From: Arcicella rosea
GTDB taxonomy: Bacteria; Bacteroidota; Bacteroidia; Cytophagales; Spirosomataceae
DNA: 64,000 nt
NCBI RefSeq assembly: GCF_040543805.1
Contig: NZ_JBEUMS010000020.1
Coordinates: forward strand, 1-64,000
Reading direction: 5' to 3'
In this document: positions 1-8,210 of the stretch, in pieces
How positions within the stretch are numbered: position 1 is the stretch's first letter
Layout: the number at the start of each line of letters is the position of its first letter
Position numbers and translations under genes: made by a program
Notes under the pieces: model-generated
The model's database searches: none
The model's input: only the letters and a program-made list of their open reading frames with translations
Told to the model about the DNA's origin: nothing

Positions 1-97
1 TAGGACTGGTGTTCACCTCTTCCCATCTCGAACAGAGAAGTTAAGCCCAGTTCCGTTGATGATACTGCAATCATATGCGGGAAAGTAAATAAACCCC
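1..97 (+). rRNA. rrf: 5S ribosomal RNA, 3' portion (5' end outside window)
   Basis: The stretch around 14-52 (CACCTCTTCCC, CGAACAGAGAAG, TTAAGCCC) is the conserved loop B/helix III core of bacterial 5S rRNA. The GATACTGC and GCGGGAAAGTA segments that follow match the helix IV-V region. About 20 nt of the 5' strand lie before position 1. The 3' end is placed at the CCCC of 94-97, which should close helix I, but it could be a few bases off. It is presumably the last gene of an rRNA operon reading into the window; no 16S, 23S or tRNA is visible. Confidence 0.9.
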
Positions 98-106
98 AAA
101 AATATT

Positions 107-146
107 AAAAAAGGTTCTTGATAGTAATATCAAGAACCTTTTTGCG
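107..146 (+). terminator. Rho-independent terminator of the rRNA operon
   Basis: A perfect 13-bp stem (111-123 with 128-140, arm AAGGTTCTTGATA) with a GTAA loop is followed by T143 and flanked by A/T runs. It sits directly after 5S. Confidence 0.85.
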
Positions 147-216
147 TTTGAAAGATATTGGGAAACTTGATTTTGTAAAAGAGAAGAATTATCTTTAAAA
201 GTAAAAAATCCCTACA

Positions 217-375
217 ATGAAAAGAAAACTACACTTAATCATGATATATTTCAGCTATATCATCATCCCCTGCAATGGATTTGCGCAAAAACAATTTAGA
301 TATATTGATGGATATTCTATCAATAATCTTCGGTTACTAAAGTTTTTTAATATAAACACAACACCTTTATTTTAA
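217..375 (+). CDS. Small putative secreted peptide or gene remnant (52 aa)
   Basis: An open frame from ATG 217 to TAA 373-375 begins with a signal-peptide-like segment (MKRKLHLIMIYF, hydrophobic to about residue 22, then GFAQ) and ends after about 28 polar residues. The cut after FAQ followed by QFRYIDGY looks like the N-terminus of a larger exported Bacteroidota protein. It may therefore be a remnant rather than a functional peptide. No homolog is recognised and no strong ribosome site is visible. It lies between the rRNA terminator and a convergent transporter gene. Confidence 0.35.
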   Translation: MKRKLHLIMIYFSYIIIPCNGFAQKQFRYIDGYSINNLRLLKFFNINTTPLF

Positions 376-401
376 GGGTATTAGTTAATTATAACATATT
401 T

Positions 402-432
402 AAAAAGCCCAGCACAATGCCGAGCTTTTTTT
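402..432. terminator. Imperfect hairpin between convergent units
   Basis: AAAAAGC (402-408) pairs with GCTTTTT further right, with an inner GCA/TGC stem and two mismatches. A and T runs on both sides suggest bidirectional termination for the small ORF (+) and the MFS gene (-). Confidence 0.5.
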
Positions 433-455
433 AAAATTTTAATCTTTATATTGTA

Positions 456-1793
456 TTAATGTCCACCGCCACTTGTAGGAATTCCCATTCCTTCTTCTAT
501 CTTTCCAGATTTCATGAGCATCGTTGCACCACATGCAATTAATAAAAATATACCTGCAAAAGTAATAGCTTTACCAGAATCATTATCTAAAAAGTGTTCT
601 AATACATATCCAAAAGTAAGGTTTTGAATGATCATTGGAATCACAATCATCATATTAATTATCCCCATATACACACCATAACGTTCTTTGGGTATTTCTG
701 AAATTACCATTAAATATGGAATGCCCATCATACTTGCCCAAGCTACTCCAAAGCCTGTCATTGGTGCAAATAGTAGGTATTTATTTTCAATGTGTGGAAA
801 AAGCATTAGACCAATACCAGCAATAAGCAAACAAATGACATGTACTAATTTGGGAGAATACTTTTTGGCAAGTCCAACTAAAGCAAATGCAGATAGAAAA
901 GTAGCAATATTATACCATCCGTTAACTAAACCTGTCCAACCAACTGCTTCTTCATATAATTGCTTGTCGCCCATTGGAGACGTATGCCAAACAGATTGAG
1001 CAATACTCTTAGAGGCATTTTGCCAATAACAAAATAAGGCATACCATTGAAAAAGATATACTAAAGATAATTGCCACATTACTTTGGGCATGTCTTTAAT
1101 AGCTTCAGATATTTCAATGAACGGTGCAAAAATTCCTCCTTTATGCTGTTCCATAATCATTAATTCTTCAGGGCTTGGTGGAATTTCTGGAGTTTTAGAC
1201 ATCGACCAGAGTACTGAACCAATTGAACAAACAGAACCTAAAAAGAATGAACCAAATACCCAATATGGAATACTTCCATGCTCGCCTGGAATAAACTTTT
1301 GAAAAATAAATAATGAAATATTCGCTAAGGTAATCCCTAAACCTGTAAAAAAGCTTTGAGAAAGAAACCCCGTTGCTTGTTGCTCTGCTGGTAGCTTATC
1401 TGCAATAAATGCTCTATAAGGCTCCATTGCAGTATTATTTCCTGCATCAAGTATCCATAGTAAGCCTGCAGCCATCCATAATGAACTACTGAAAGGGTAA
1501 ATAAATAGTGCAATGCTACAAAGTAACGCTCCAACTAGAAAATAAGGTTTGCGCCTCCCCCAACGTGGATGCCATGTTTTATCGCTCATAGCACCAATAA
1601 TTGGTTGGATTAAAAGTCCAGTCATTGGACCTGCTAAATTTAAAAGAGGAATTTCATCTGGACTAGCGCCTAAGAAATCGTAAATGGGATTGATAGCACT
1701 TTGCTGCAAACCAAAACTATATTGAATGCCAAAAAAACCTACATTCATATTAATGATTTGAGAAAATGATAATCTTGGTTTGATAATATTCAT
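456..1793 (-). CDS. MFS transporter, GPH/SLC45-like sugar:cation symporter
   Basis: This 445-residue protein has about 12 hydrophobic helices and should sit in the inner membrane. The loop between helices 2 and 3 reads SDKTWHPRWGRRKPYF, the R-x-G-R-R-P signature of the SLC45/sucrose-type and GPH symporters. Established knowledge: Bacteroidota members are often annotated as maltose or disaccharide importers. No sugar hydrolase or sus genes are adjacent, so the substrate is unassigned. The start ATG is at 1793; length is normal for the family. The gene is monocistronic on the minus strand with a hairpin just beyond its stop. Confidence 0.8.
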   Translation of the reverse strand: MNIIKPRLSFSQIINMNVGFFGIQYSFGLQQSAINPIYDFLGASPDEIPLLNLAGPMTGLLIQPIIGAMSDKTWHPRWGRRKPYFLVGALLCSIALFIYPFSSSLWMAAGLLWILDAGNNTAMEPYRAFIADKLPAEQQATGFLSQSFFTGLGITLANISLFIFQKFIPGEHGSIPYWVFGSFFLGSVCSIGSVLWSMSKTPEIPPSPEELMIMEQHKGGIFAPFIEISEAIKDMPKVMWQLSLVYLFQWYALFCYWQNASKSIAQSVWHTSPMGDKQLYEEAVGWTGLVNGWYNIATFLSAFALVGLAKKYSPKLVHVICLLIAGIGLMLFPHIENKYLLFAPMTGFGVAWASMMGIPYLMVISEIPKERYGVYMGIINMMIVIPMIIQNLTFGYVLEHFLDNDSGKAITFAGIFLLIACGATMLMKSGKIEEGMGIPTSGGGH

Positions 1794-1995
1794 AAATATT
1801 GCTTAATAAAAACGGTTAATTTTACTTACAATAATACTAATTAAATTAGAATAATTTATATTTTTCTGAGCTACTTAGCACCAATTGAAGAGTAAATTTT
1901 CTTTAGAATCAATATGAACGGTTATTTTAAATTAAGAACTATTTTATGAATGTTGAGAGTGTAAAGAAGAACCTAAATTCTTTAGAATAATTGAT

Positions 1996-2003
1996 TAACT
2001 TTG
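1996..2003 (+). promoter_or_regulatory. -7 box TAACTTTG close to the downstream start codon
   Basis: Matches the Bacteroidota TAnnTTTG element. No TTG is found 17-23 nt upstream. It ends only 4 nt before the ATG at 2008, so if it is used the mRNA would be leaderless or nearly so. Confidence 0.3.
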
Positions 2004-2007
2004 ATTT

Positions 2008-3393
2008 ATGCTACTTTTTACTTTCCTTTTTTCCCTGATAAATCCTCATCTAAAACCTATTCAGGTAGATTCATTTGTGGTAGTGAATGAAATTATTCTT
2101 CATGGAAATCATAAAACAAAAGAAAATATCATCCTTCGTGAGCTTGATTTTAAAATAGGAGATACTTTATTGAAGAATCAACTTTCAAAGCGTTTAGAGT
2201 TAAATCGAAGGAAAATCATCAATACTAATTTGTTTGTTTCTGCTGAAATTCAAACAGAGATAAGTAATGAAGGACAATTGAAAATGATGATTAATCTTCA
2301 AGAGCAATGGTTCATTTTGGGTTATCCAGTTTTTCAATTAGCAGATAGAAATTTTTCGGAATGGTGGAGTCGTGGATATGATTTTAGGCGAACAATTTAT
2401 GGAATTGATTTGATTCACAGCAATTTTCGAGGAAGAGCTGAAAGATTATCTTTACATCTTGAAAATGGTTTTACTAAAAGAGTAGATTTTAGTTATAGAA
2501 TTCCCTACATCAACAAAGCTCAGAAGACGGGCTTAGGAATGAGTATTTCGTATATCACTAATAAAAATGTAGCTTTTAGAAGCCTCAATGATACACTTTT
2601 TTACTTTCGCAGTAAAGATGAAATCATGAGAGAGCGTTTTTCGGGAGCAATTTTCTTAAAAAAGCGTTTTGCTTTTTACGATAATCATACAATTGAACTG
2701 AGGTTTAACCATATTTCAATTGATGATACCATTAGAAAACTTAATCCAAATTACTTAGCAAGTAATACTAATCAGCAAATTTATGGGCAAATAAGTTATT
2801 ACTTTAATTATGATTTCAGAGATAACGTTACTTATCCATTAAGAGGTAAACGATATGAATTATTGATTAATAAACTAGGAATTTTACCTAATGACGATAT
2901 TAATCAATTAGAAATTACTGGAGATTACTCATATTACAAGCCATTATCTAAGAAATGGTTTTTGGGAATTAATCTTGAAGGAAAATTATCTTTTCCCAAT
3001 CGTCAACCATTTTTGAATACTCGTGGTTTGGGTTATGGAGGAGATTTAGTAAGAGGTTACGAGCTTTACGTTGTAGATGGGAGTAAATATTTGTATGTTA
3101 GAAATAACCTAAGATATGAGTTGCTAAACAAGAGTTTTTACTTAAAATTTATTCGAATTAAACAATTCAATAAAATTCCATTAGGTCTGTATCCCAACAT
3201 TTTTAATGATTATGCTTATGTTGAAAACCGCTTTGCAGCAGAGAATAAAAGTAATCTTGCCAATAAATTGATATATGGTTATGGTGTTGGGCTTGATGTA
3301 GTTACTTATTACAATTTAGTGCTTCGTTTTAATTATGCAATTAATAGTAGCAATAAGAAAAATTTTGTATTCAGTATGGGACGAGAATTTTAG
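2008..3393 (+). CDS. Omp85/BamA-TamA-like outer membrane protein with one POTRA
   Basis: A 461-residue exported protein. A short hydrophobic leader is followed by one POTRA-like unit (about residues 25-100, VNEIILHGNHKTKENIILRE, then ISNEGQLKMMINLQEQ). From about residue 140 there is a beta-barrel of the bacterial surface antigen family, ending in Phe (FSMGREF), the usual BAM-recognised C-terminus. It is far shorter than BamA (about 800 aa) because it carries a single POTRA, so it is more likely a small Omp85 relative than the essential assembly factor. It is monocistronic. Partner and cargo are unknown. Confidence 0.75.
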   Translation: MLLFTFLFSLINPHLKPIQVDSFVVVNEIILHGNHKTKENIILRELDFKIGDTLLKNQLSKRLELNRRKIINTNLFVSAEIQTEISNEGQLKMMINLQEQWFILGYPVFQLADRNFSEWWSRGYDFRRTIYGIDLIHSNFRGRAERLSLHLENGFTKRVDFSYRIPYINKAQKTGLGMSISYITNKNVAFRSLNDTLFYFRSKDEIMRERFSGAIFLKKRFAFYDNHTIELRFNHISIDDTIRKLNPNYLASNTNQQIYGQISYYFNYDFRDNVTYPLRGKRYELLINKLGILPNDDINQLEITGDYSYYKPLSKKWFLGINLEGKLSFPNRQPFLNTRGLGYGGDLVRGYELYVVDGSKYLYVRNNLRYELLNKSFYLKFIRIKQFNKIPLGLYPNIFNDYAYVENRFAAENKSNLANKLIYGYGVGLDVVTYYNLVLRFNYAINSSNKKNFVFSMGREF

Positions 3394-3553
3394 CGTGGCT
3401 ATAAAAAGACAAAGGAGACGTTAAAAACATCTCCCTGTGCAAATTAATAGTTCTACACCTATTATCTTAAATATTTTTGAAGGTAGGATTTGAAAAACGT
3501 GGGGTAACATAAATCACCCCCGTTTCATAAATACCTAACCACTAATTTCTTTT

Positions 3554-3994
3554 TTAATTTATCCGAAAGTTACCAAAATATCTTCTAGCTTTTTCAATAA
3601 AGTCTTTTTTCTTTCTTCTTGAGATTGAAATTTTACTTCCATCTCTTAATTGAACGAACATTTCTTCTTTGACATCAAACTGAGCGATATAATTAAGATT
3701 GACTGTAAAAGATTTATGAATCCTTACAAACATTTCGCCGTCTAATTTAGGTAAAAAAATCTTCATTGTTCGTGAAACCAACAATTTTTTTCCATCTGTA
3801 AAGTGAAACATTGTATAATTTCCAATTGCTTCAAGATGACTAATGTCTTTCCAAGCTACTATAATATTTTTTTTACATGAAATCGTTAAAATGATATTCG
3901 ACTCCTTGTTGAAAATAGGGTCTCGTCTAAAACTGAAATCATGACTTAGGTTATTAATTAGATATGAATTGCTTGTTAATGACGGACTTGCCAT
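3554..3994 (-). CDS. Stand-alone LytTR-type DNA-binding regulator
   Basis: 146 residues without a receiver domain. Residues of about 45-140 form a LytTR domain: DISHLEAIGNYTMFHFTDGK, then the typical helix FVRIHKSFTVNLNYI and the final strand pair MFVQLRDGSKISISRRKK. LytTR proteins bind direct repeats through a beta-rich fold. With no REC domain it must respond to something other than phosphotransfer, or act constitutively. Its promoter (4057-4087) abuts an 18-bp palindromic element that recurs at 4884, linking it to the neighbouring response regulator and lipoprotein genes. Confidence 0.85.
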   Translation of the reverse strand: MASPSLTSNSYLINNLSHDFSFRRDPIFNKESNIILTISCKKNIIVAWKDISHLEAIGNYTMFHFTDGKKLLVSRTMKIFLPKLDGEMFVRIHKSFTVNLNYIAQFDVKEEMFVQLRDGSKISISRRKKKDFIEKARRYFGNFRIN

Positions 3995-4056
3995 GATAGT
4001 TATTTAGTTTAGGTTGATCCATAAATTTGTTCTATTGCATGGTTGGGTTCTTATTA

Positions 4057-4087
4057 CAAAAGTAGAGTGAAAATTAATAGCTGTCAA
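4057..4087 (-). promoter_or_regulatory. Two-box Bacteroidota promoter for the LytTR gene
   Basis: On the minus strand: TTG (4085-4087), a 20-nt spacer, then TACTTTTG (4057-4064), matching TTG-N19/21-TAnnTTTG. The predicted start near 4052 leaves a 5' UTR of about 58 nt. Confidence 0.55.
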
Positions 4088-4104
4088 TCACATGATAGGA
4101 TGAT
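4087..4104. promoter_or_regulatory. Candidate operator, copy 1 of ATCACATGAT-type element
   Basis: Eighteen bases, ATCACATGATAGGATGAT, with ATCA/TGAT ends. It is identical at 16 of 18 positions to 4884-4901. It touches the -33 box of the LytTR promoter, where an activator or repressor could act. This is inference from position and repetition only. Confidence 0.4.
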
Positions 4105-4107
4105 ATA

Positions 4108-4755
4108 TTACACAATTCTTTCATGAATTGCTTTCGCTACAGCTTCTGTTTGTGAGTGAACATGTAATTTATCATATATCTTTTTGATGTGAGAACGTAC
4201 GGTATCAATACTGATGCTACATTTATCTGCAATCATTTTATAGCTATTTCCCTTTACTAAGAGGTTTAAAATCTCACTTTCTCGTTCTGTTAATTTATAA
4301 TCATTATTTTCTGTTACTTTCTGTTGAATTGGCAACATTTGTAACACTTTGCGAGCAATGCTAGAGGTCATCGGTGCGCCACCATTGTTGGCATCTTGTA
4401 TGGCTTCAAGAAGTTTGACTGGTGGAGTTCTTTTCAAAAGATAACCAACCGCTCCAGAACAAATAGCTTCGAAGATATTTTCATTGTCTTCAAAAACGGT
4501 AAACATTACCACATTCACTTGTGGAGCTAATTGTTTGATGATTTTGAGACCTTTTAAACCATTGGCCACAGGCATATCAATATCCATCAAAACAACATCA
4601 GGTTTTAATTCAACGATTTGCTTGGCTACTTGTTCGCAGTTAACAAAAGCGCCTATTAGTTCAAAACCAATTGAACCTGCAAGGAGTACCGAAAGGCTTT
4701 CTCGTAAATCAGGATTATCCTCGTAAACTACGATTTTGATAGAAGTTTGAGTCAT
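4108..4755 (-). CDS. NarL/LuxR-family response regulator
   Basis: Receiver domain (KIVVYEDNPDLRESL, phospho-Asp in VVLMDIDMP, Lys in YLLKRTPP) followed by a C-terminal LuxR helix-turn-helix (LTERESEILNLLVKG, then CSISIDTVRSHIKKIYDKL). The open frame extends upstream to 4839, but the internal ATG at 4755 (MTQTSIKIVVYED) gives a normal 215-residue protein and is preferred. No histidine kinase lies next to it, so it is an orphan here. The candidate operator copy 2 and the palindrome at 4852 lie upstream, shared with the divergent lipoprotein. Confidence 0.88.
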   Translation of the reverse strand: MTQTSIKIVVYEDNPDLRESLSVLLAGSIGFELIGAFVNCEQVAKQIVELKPDVVLMDIDMPVANGLKGLKIIKQLAPQVNVVMFTVFEDNENIFEAICSGAVGYLLKRTPPVKLLEAIQDANNGGAPMTSSIARKVLQMLPIQQKVTENNDYKLTERESEILNLLVKGNSYKMIADKCSISIDTVRSHIKKIYDKLHVHSQTEAVAKAIHERIV

Positions 4756-4851
4756 TGGTTTGATGAAATTTAGAGTCATGATATTGAAGATATTTACCTG
4801 AAATGCAAGATTAATTGGGTAGGGAGTAGCATATTTCAATATTAAAATTAA

Positions 4852-4863
4852 TGTAATATTACA
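4852..4863. promoter_or_regulatory. 12-bp perfect palindrome TGTAATATTACA
   Basis: It lies in the divergent intergenic region between the response regulator (-) and the lipoprotein (+), a typical place for a dimeric regulator site. No regulator is assigned. Confidence 0.35.
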
Positions 4864-4883
4864 AAAAAATAAGTTTAGGTAAT

Positions 4884-4901
4884 ATCACATGATTGGGTGA
4901 T
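4884..4901. promoter_or_regulatory. Candidate operator, copy 2 of ATCACATGAT-type element
   Basis: ATCACATGATTGGGTGAT has ATCAC/GTGAT inverted ends and differs from copy 1 (4087-4104) at two positions. It lies upstream of both the response regulator and the lipoprotein gene. Confidence 0.4.
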
Positions 4902-4950
4902 GAAACTTATATCATCAATCTGAATGTGGTAGCTAGTCGGAAAGTTTTCG

Positions 4951-4958
4951 TATTTTTG
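4951..4958 (+). promoter_or_regulatory. -7 box TATTTTTG for the lipoprotein gene
   Basis: Fits TAnnTTTG and sits 30 nt before the GTG start. No convincing -33 TTG is seen. Confidence 0.35.
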
Positions 4959-4988
4959 TGATAAGAAACCTTAATAAAAATTCATTCC

Positions 4989-5561
4989 GTGAAAAAAAAT
5001 AACTTTTACTTCCTTCTCTTTTTTGTTTTGTTAATTGCTTGTCAGGAAAAAAAAGAAAGTACTCAAACAGAAAGCAACGCTTCGGTTAACGTAACAGAGG
5101 GTTCGTCTGCTTTAGAAAATTATAGTACAATTTTTCAGGCGATTCTTAAAACCGATGCTGGAATGGCAAGAGGTGTAAAAATTGGTGATAATATTGATAC
5201 GATTAATGAAACGACATTGCCTTCGGAAACGCCAGCAGAAAATGGGAAAAGTTTCACAGAGTATTTTGATGACACAGATTTAAACTTTGCTGATATTCTC
5301 TACGTAAAAAGTCCAGAGAATAAAGTGGAAGCTATTACGATTGATGTTTATATTGAACGACAAACTGCTGTGGATAGTTTAATGAATGAGTTCAAAGGCT
5401 ATTTTGAAACGAAGTATGGCAAAGGAGTAAGCAAAGATAAATCAACAATTTGGCAGTTAGCTGATGGTAATAATAATGTATTGATTCAGAATGTAAGTAC
5501 AGAAAAAGACCCTGGACTAAAGATTGTTTTCGCTAATAAAGCTGATAAGATTTTACAATAA
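4989..5561 (+). CDS. Lipoprotein of unknown function
   Basis: 190 residues starting at GTG 4989. An N-terminal signal (KKNNFYFLLFFVLLIAC) has a clear lipobox LIAC, so Cys18 should be lipidated. A low-complexity Glu/Ser/Thr linker precedes a compact acidic domain of about 150 residues. No family is recognised. It is divergent from the response regulator gene with shared upstream elements, so it may be a target of that regulator (inference). A very strong terminator follows immediately. Confidence 0.7.
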   Translation: MKKNNFYFLLFFVLLIACQEKKESTQTESNASVNVTEGSSALENYSTIFQAILKTDAGMARGVKIGDNIDTINETTLPSETPAENGKSFTEYFDDTDLNFADILYVKSPENKVEAITIDVYIERQTAVDSLMNEFKGYFETKYGKGVSKDKSTIWQLADGNNNVLIQNVSTEKDPGLKIVFANKADKILQ

Positions 5562-5564
5562 GTA

Positions 5565-5613
5565 TTGATACAAAAAGAGCCTTCAGATTATCTGAAGGCT
5601 CTTTTTGTATCAA
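5565..5613. terminator. Bidirectional terminator, 23-bp perfect stem
   Basis: Arms 5565-5587 and 5591-5613 are perfect inverted copies with a TTA loop and an internal AAAAAG/CTTTTT block. It serves both the lipoprotein gene (+) and ilvE (-). Confidence 0.9.
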
Positions 5614-5626
5614 TTGTATCAGAAAA

Positions 5627-6691
5627 TTATATTTTCATAACCCATCCACGTGTATCAGCTTTTTTGCCTAAACGTGTATCATTAATTTCTTCAAATACTC
5701 TTTTCGAGAAAGCATCTTCTGTACGTTCAGGAAGTTGATAATCAACACCTTCAAAACCGATAGTAGCAATAGGAGCAATTACAGCGGCTGTACCTGCACC
5801 AAAAGCTTCAGTTACTTTTCCAGCTTTAATACCTTCTACTAATTCTTTAACTGAAAGCTGTCTTTCTTCAATTTTCATTCCCCATTCTTTTGCTACTTGT
5901 AAAACTGATTTACGAGTAATTCCATCAAGAATTGTATCGCCAGTCGGTGCTGTTACTAATGCTCCGTCAATTACGAACAAAAGGTTCATTGTACCTGCTT
6001 CTTCCACAAAAGTATGTGTAGCGGCATCAGTCCAAATAATTTGGTCGTAGCCAGCATCCATCGCTAATTTAGTTGGATACAAAGAACCACCATAATTACC
6101 AGCATTTTTAGAAAAACCAACACCACCATGTGCCGCACGGATATATTGTGTTTCAACACGTACACGTAGAGGTTTTGAATAATAAGAACCTACAGGACAG
6201 TTGAAAATCATAAACTTATAAGTTTTTGATGGACTTACTCCAACGTATTCATCTGTCGAGAACATAAAAGGACGAATGTACATCGAACAACCTTCTTTGG
6301 CTGGAATCCACTCAGCATCTAAACGTAAAAGTTGTGAAAGCCCTTCCATGAAAATATCTTCAGGAATTTCTGGAATACACATACGGACTGCAGATTTGTT
6401 GAGACGCTTCCAGTTTTCTTCCGGACGGAAAACTAAAATTTCACCCGCAGCATTTTTGTAGGCTTTCATTCCTTCAAAAATTGCTTGTCCGTAATGTAGA
6501 GACATCATTGCTGGAGAATATGAAATTGGGCCATAAGGCAAAATTTGTGGCGTTTGCCATTCTCCGTCTTTAAAATCAACCATTAACATGTGGTCGGCAA
6601 AAGAACGTCCAAAAACAAGGTTGTCAAAATCAACCGAATCAATCCTAGATTTTTCAATCTGATGGATATCAATCTGCAAAGTATCTGTCAT
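5627..6691 (-). CDS. ilvE: Branched-chain amino acid aminotransferase
   Basis: A class IV PLP aminotransferase of 354 residues that interconverts Leu/Ile/Val and their 2-oxo acids. Seen: the catalytic lysine region GFSKNAGNYGGSLYPTK, and EEAGTMNLLFV and GTAAVIAPI, which are typical of the longer eukaryote-like BCAT subfamily. It is cytoplasmic. No ilv or leu genes are adjacent, and it is transcribed alone from the minus strand toward the strong shared terminator. Confidence 0.93.
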   Translation of the reverse strand: MTDTLQIDIHQIEKSRIDSVDFDNLVFGRSFADHMLMVDFKDGEWQTPQILPYGPISYSPAMMSLHYGQAIFEGMKAYKNAAGEILVFRPEENWKRLNKSAVRMCIPEIPEDIFMEGLSQLLRLDAEWIPAKEGCSMYIRPFMFSTDEYVGVSPSKTYKFMIFNCPVGSYYSKPLRVRVETQYIRAAHGGVGFSKNAGNYGGSLYPTKLAMDAGYDQIIWTDAATHTFVEEAGTMNLLFVIDGALVTAPTGDTILDGITRKSVLQVAKEWGMKIEERQLSVKELVEGIKAGKVTEAFGAGTAAVIAPIATIGFEGVDYQLPERTEDAFSKRVFEEINDTRLGKKADTRGWVMKI

Positions 6692-6725
6692 AATTTTAAA
6701 ATATTATCTGTTATTCTTTAATATT

Positions 6726-6887
6726 GTTAGCTGTGAGCTACGAGCTTTCAGTCATCAGCTTTCATTTTTTCTCAATAAAGTCTTTAATCTTGTCTCTTTT
6801 GTCTTGTTTCCTTAAGTCCCAATTCTTTTGTCTAAAATCTTGCTTCTTGTCTCTTAAAGTCCTAAAGTCTTCTAGTCTCAAAGAAAG
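6726..6887. repeat. Degenerate intergenic repeat (AGC-type words followed by TTGTCTC-type words)
   Basis: 6726-6765 is an AGCTGTGAGCTACGAGCTTTCAG-like arm of the family seen across the window. 6781-6887 is a separate low-complexity block of loosely repeated TTGTCTCTTAAAGTCC-like units. It fills the space between ilvE and the adenosyltransferase gene, right up to the latter's stop codon. Confidence 0.6.
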
Positions 6888-7436
6888 TCAAACTCTCGGT
6901 TTCCAAGCTATTTCTTCAACTTCAAGCTCTTTTGCCATTATTCGACATAATACAAAAAGATAGTCAGAAAGTCGATTCAAGTATCTGATTATTAATTCAT
7001 TTACTGTTGATTCTTCTGCAAGTCGAAGTACAATTCTTTCTGTTCTGCGACAAATAGTTCTGGCTAAATGCCCAAATGAAATGGATTGATGACCACCCGG
7101 TAAAATGAAATATCTCATAGGTTCTAATTCCTTATCCATATTATCCATTTCATTTTCTAATAGCTCAACGTCGCTTTCTAGTAAATCAGGTAAACGTTTT
7201 TTACTTTGTTCTGGCTCAGAAGCTAAAATAGAACCAATTGTAAATAATCTATCTTGAATTTCTTTTAAAATATCTTTACGTTTTTCGTTCACTGCTTGGT
7301 CACGTACTAAACCAATGTATGAATTTAATTCATCAACTGTGCCATAAGCCTCAATTCTAAGTGCTGTTTTTGATACTCTTGTTCCTCCAACTAATGAAGT
7401 TGTACCTTTATCGCCAGTTTTAGTGTAAATTTTCAT
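6888..7436 (-). CDS. Cob(I)alamin adenosyltransferase, PduO type
   Basis: 182 residues. It transfers the adenosyl group of ATP to cob(I)alamin to make coenzyme B12. The N-terminal nucleotide-binding signature TKTGDKGTTSLVGG, then RIEAYGTVDELNS, and the C-terminal helix YLNRLSDYLFVLCR are diagnostic of the PduO/MMAB family. It is cytosolic and acts as a trimer in the family. It has no cob genes beside it, consistent with a salvage role. A TAGCTTTG box lies upstream at 7487-7494 on the minus strand. Confidence 0.93.
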   Translation of the reverse strand: MKIYTKTGDKGTTSLVGGTRVSKTALRIEAYGTVDELNSYIGLVRDQAVNEKRKDILKEIQDRLFTIGSILASEPEQSKKRLPDLLESDVELLENEMDNMDKELEPMRYFILPGGHQSISFGHLARTICRRTERIVLRLAEESTVNELIIRYLNRLSDYLFVLCRIMAKELEVEEIAWKPRV

Positions 7437-7524
7437 ACATTTTATTCATATTCTGGGCGATTAATGCCCTGAAATCGTTCATTTTACAAAGCTAAATTTT
7501 TTTCAGAAGTTTTACTCATTAAAC

Positions 7525-7602
7525 ATGAAAAAAATAATTGTTATGACAACTATTTTTCTTTTTTATATCACCCTGAAAAAGGCTCAAGACTCGTCACTTT
7601 GA
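7525..7602 (+). pseudogene. Possible truncated signal-peptide ORF (25 aa)
   Basis: The frame from ATG 7525 reads MKKIIVMTTIFLFYITLKKAQ, which looks like an export signal, then stops within a repeat word (GGCTCAAGACTCGTCACTTTGAGC). It may be the leader of a secreted protein gene whose body was lost. It could equally be chance, since the stretch also folds as an A/T hairpin. Confidence 0.2.
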
Positions 7603-7612
7603 GCTTGTAGCT
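7581..7612. repeat. Short AGC-family repeat arm
   Basis: GGCTCAAGACTCGTC and TTTGAGCTTGTAGCT words of the dispersed intergenic family, here in the gap between divergent genes. Confidence 0.45.
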
Positions 7613-7665
7613 ATTTTATTCTTGATTAATCACTTGTTTCATTAGAAATCCTGCCTTTTCTAGCG

Positions 7666-7673
7666 TAATTTTG
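7666..7673 (+). promoter_or_regulatory. -7 box TAATTTTG for the DUF1648-queA unit
   Basis: Fits TAnnTTTG and lies 21 nt before the preferred ATG at 7695. There is no TTG at the usual distance. Confidence 0.35.
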
Positions 7674-7694
7674 CACCCTGAAACAACATTAGCA

Positions 7695-8207
7695 ATGAGT
7701 ATAGAATTTTTCATTTCCAGAACTTGGCGTTATTTATCAATTTTAGCCTTCGTACTTGTATTATTATTTACTTATCGTGGTTTGCCAGATACCACCGCTG
7801 TTCATTTTGGACCAAATGGTAGAGGAGATGGATTTTTACCTAAAAATCAGGTTTTCTATCTTTTTGCTGGAGTAATGTTTGCTTTCAACATTCTTTCTGT
7901 TTTGTTAGCAAACAATGTAAAACGTATTCCTTTATTGGCTTTTCAATGGATTCCGAATAAAAAATGGTTGAAAGGTGGTAATCAATTAAATGCTGCAATT
8001 GTCAATTGGTTAAACTTTTTGCCTGCTATCGTCAATACTTTTCTTTTACTTATTCTGAGAGCTTTGTTGATTTTGAACGACGAACGTACTTTCCAGACAG
8101 ATTATACTTATTTGTTAGTAATCGGAATTGTTCTGATGATGGCTTGGATATTTTATTTGCCAATCAAATTGCTTTTTACTAGTCCAAAAATTGAAGAAGA
8201 AGAGTAA
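7695..8207 (+). CDS. DUF1648 membrane protein
   Basis: 170 residues with about four membrane helices. The loop after the first helix carries GLPDTTAVHFGPNGRGDGF, the DUF1648 signature (found in SdpI-like and other membrane proteins). The frame opens at a TTG at 7671, but the ATG at 7695 follows a -7 box at proper distance and is used here. Its stop is 3 nt from the queA start, so the two are probably co-transcribed. Function unknown. Confidence 0.75.
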   Translation: MSIEFFISRTWRYLSILAFVLVLLFTYRGLPDTTAVHFGPNGRGDGFLPKNQVFYLFAGVMFAFNILSVLLANNVKRIPLLAFQWIPNKKWLKGGNQLNAAIVNWLNFLPAIVNTFLLLILRALLILNDERTFQTDYTYLLVIGIVLMMAWIFYLPIKLLFTSPKIEEEE

Positions 8208-8210
8208 TTG

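Noticed and set aside
3411..3526. Terminators between the Omp85-like and LytTR genes
   Set aside because: Two weak hairpins (GGAGACGTT/AACATCTCC and AAACGtGGGG/CCCCcGTTT) contain mismatches and lack a T run, so they are not listed as features.
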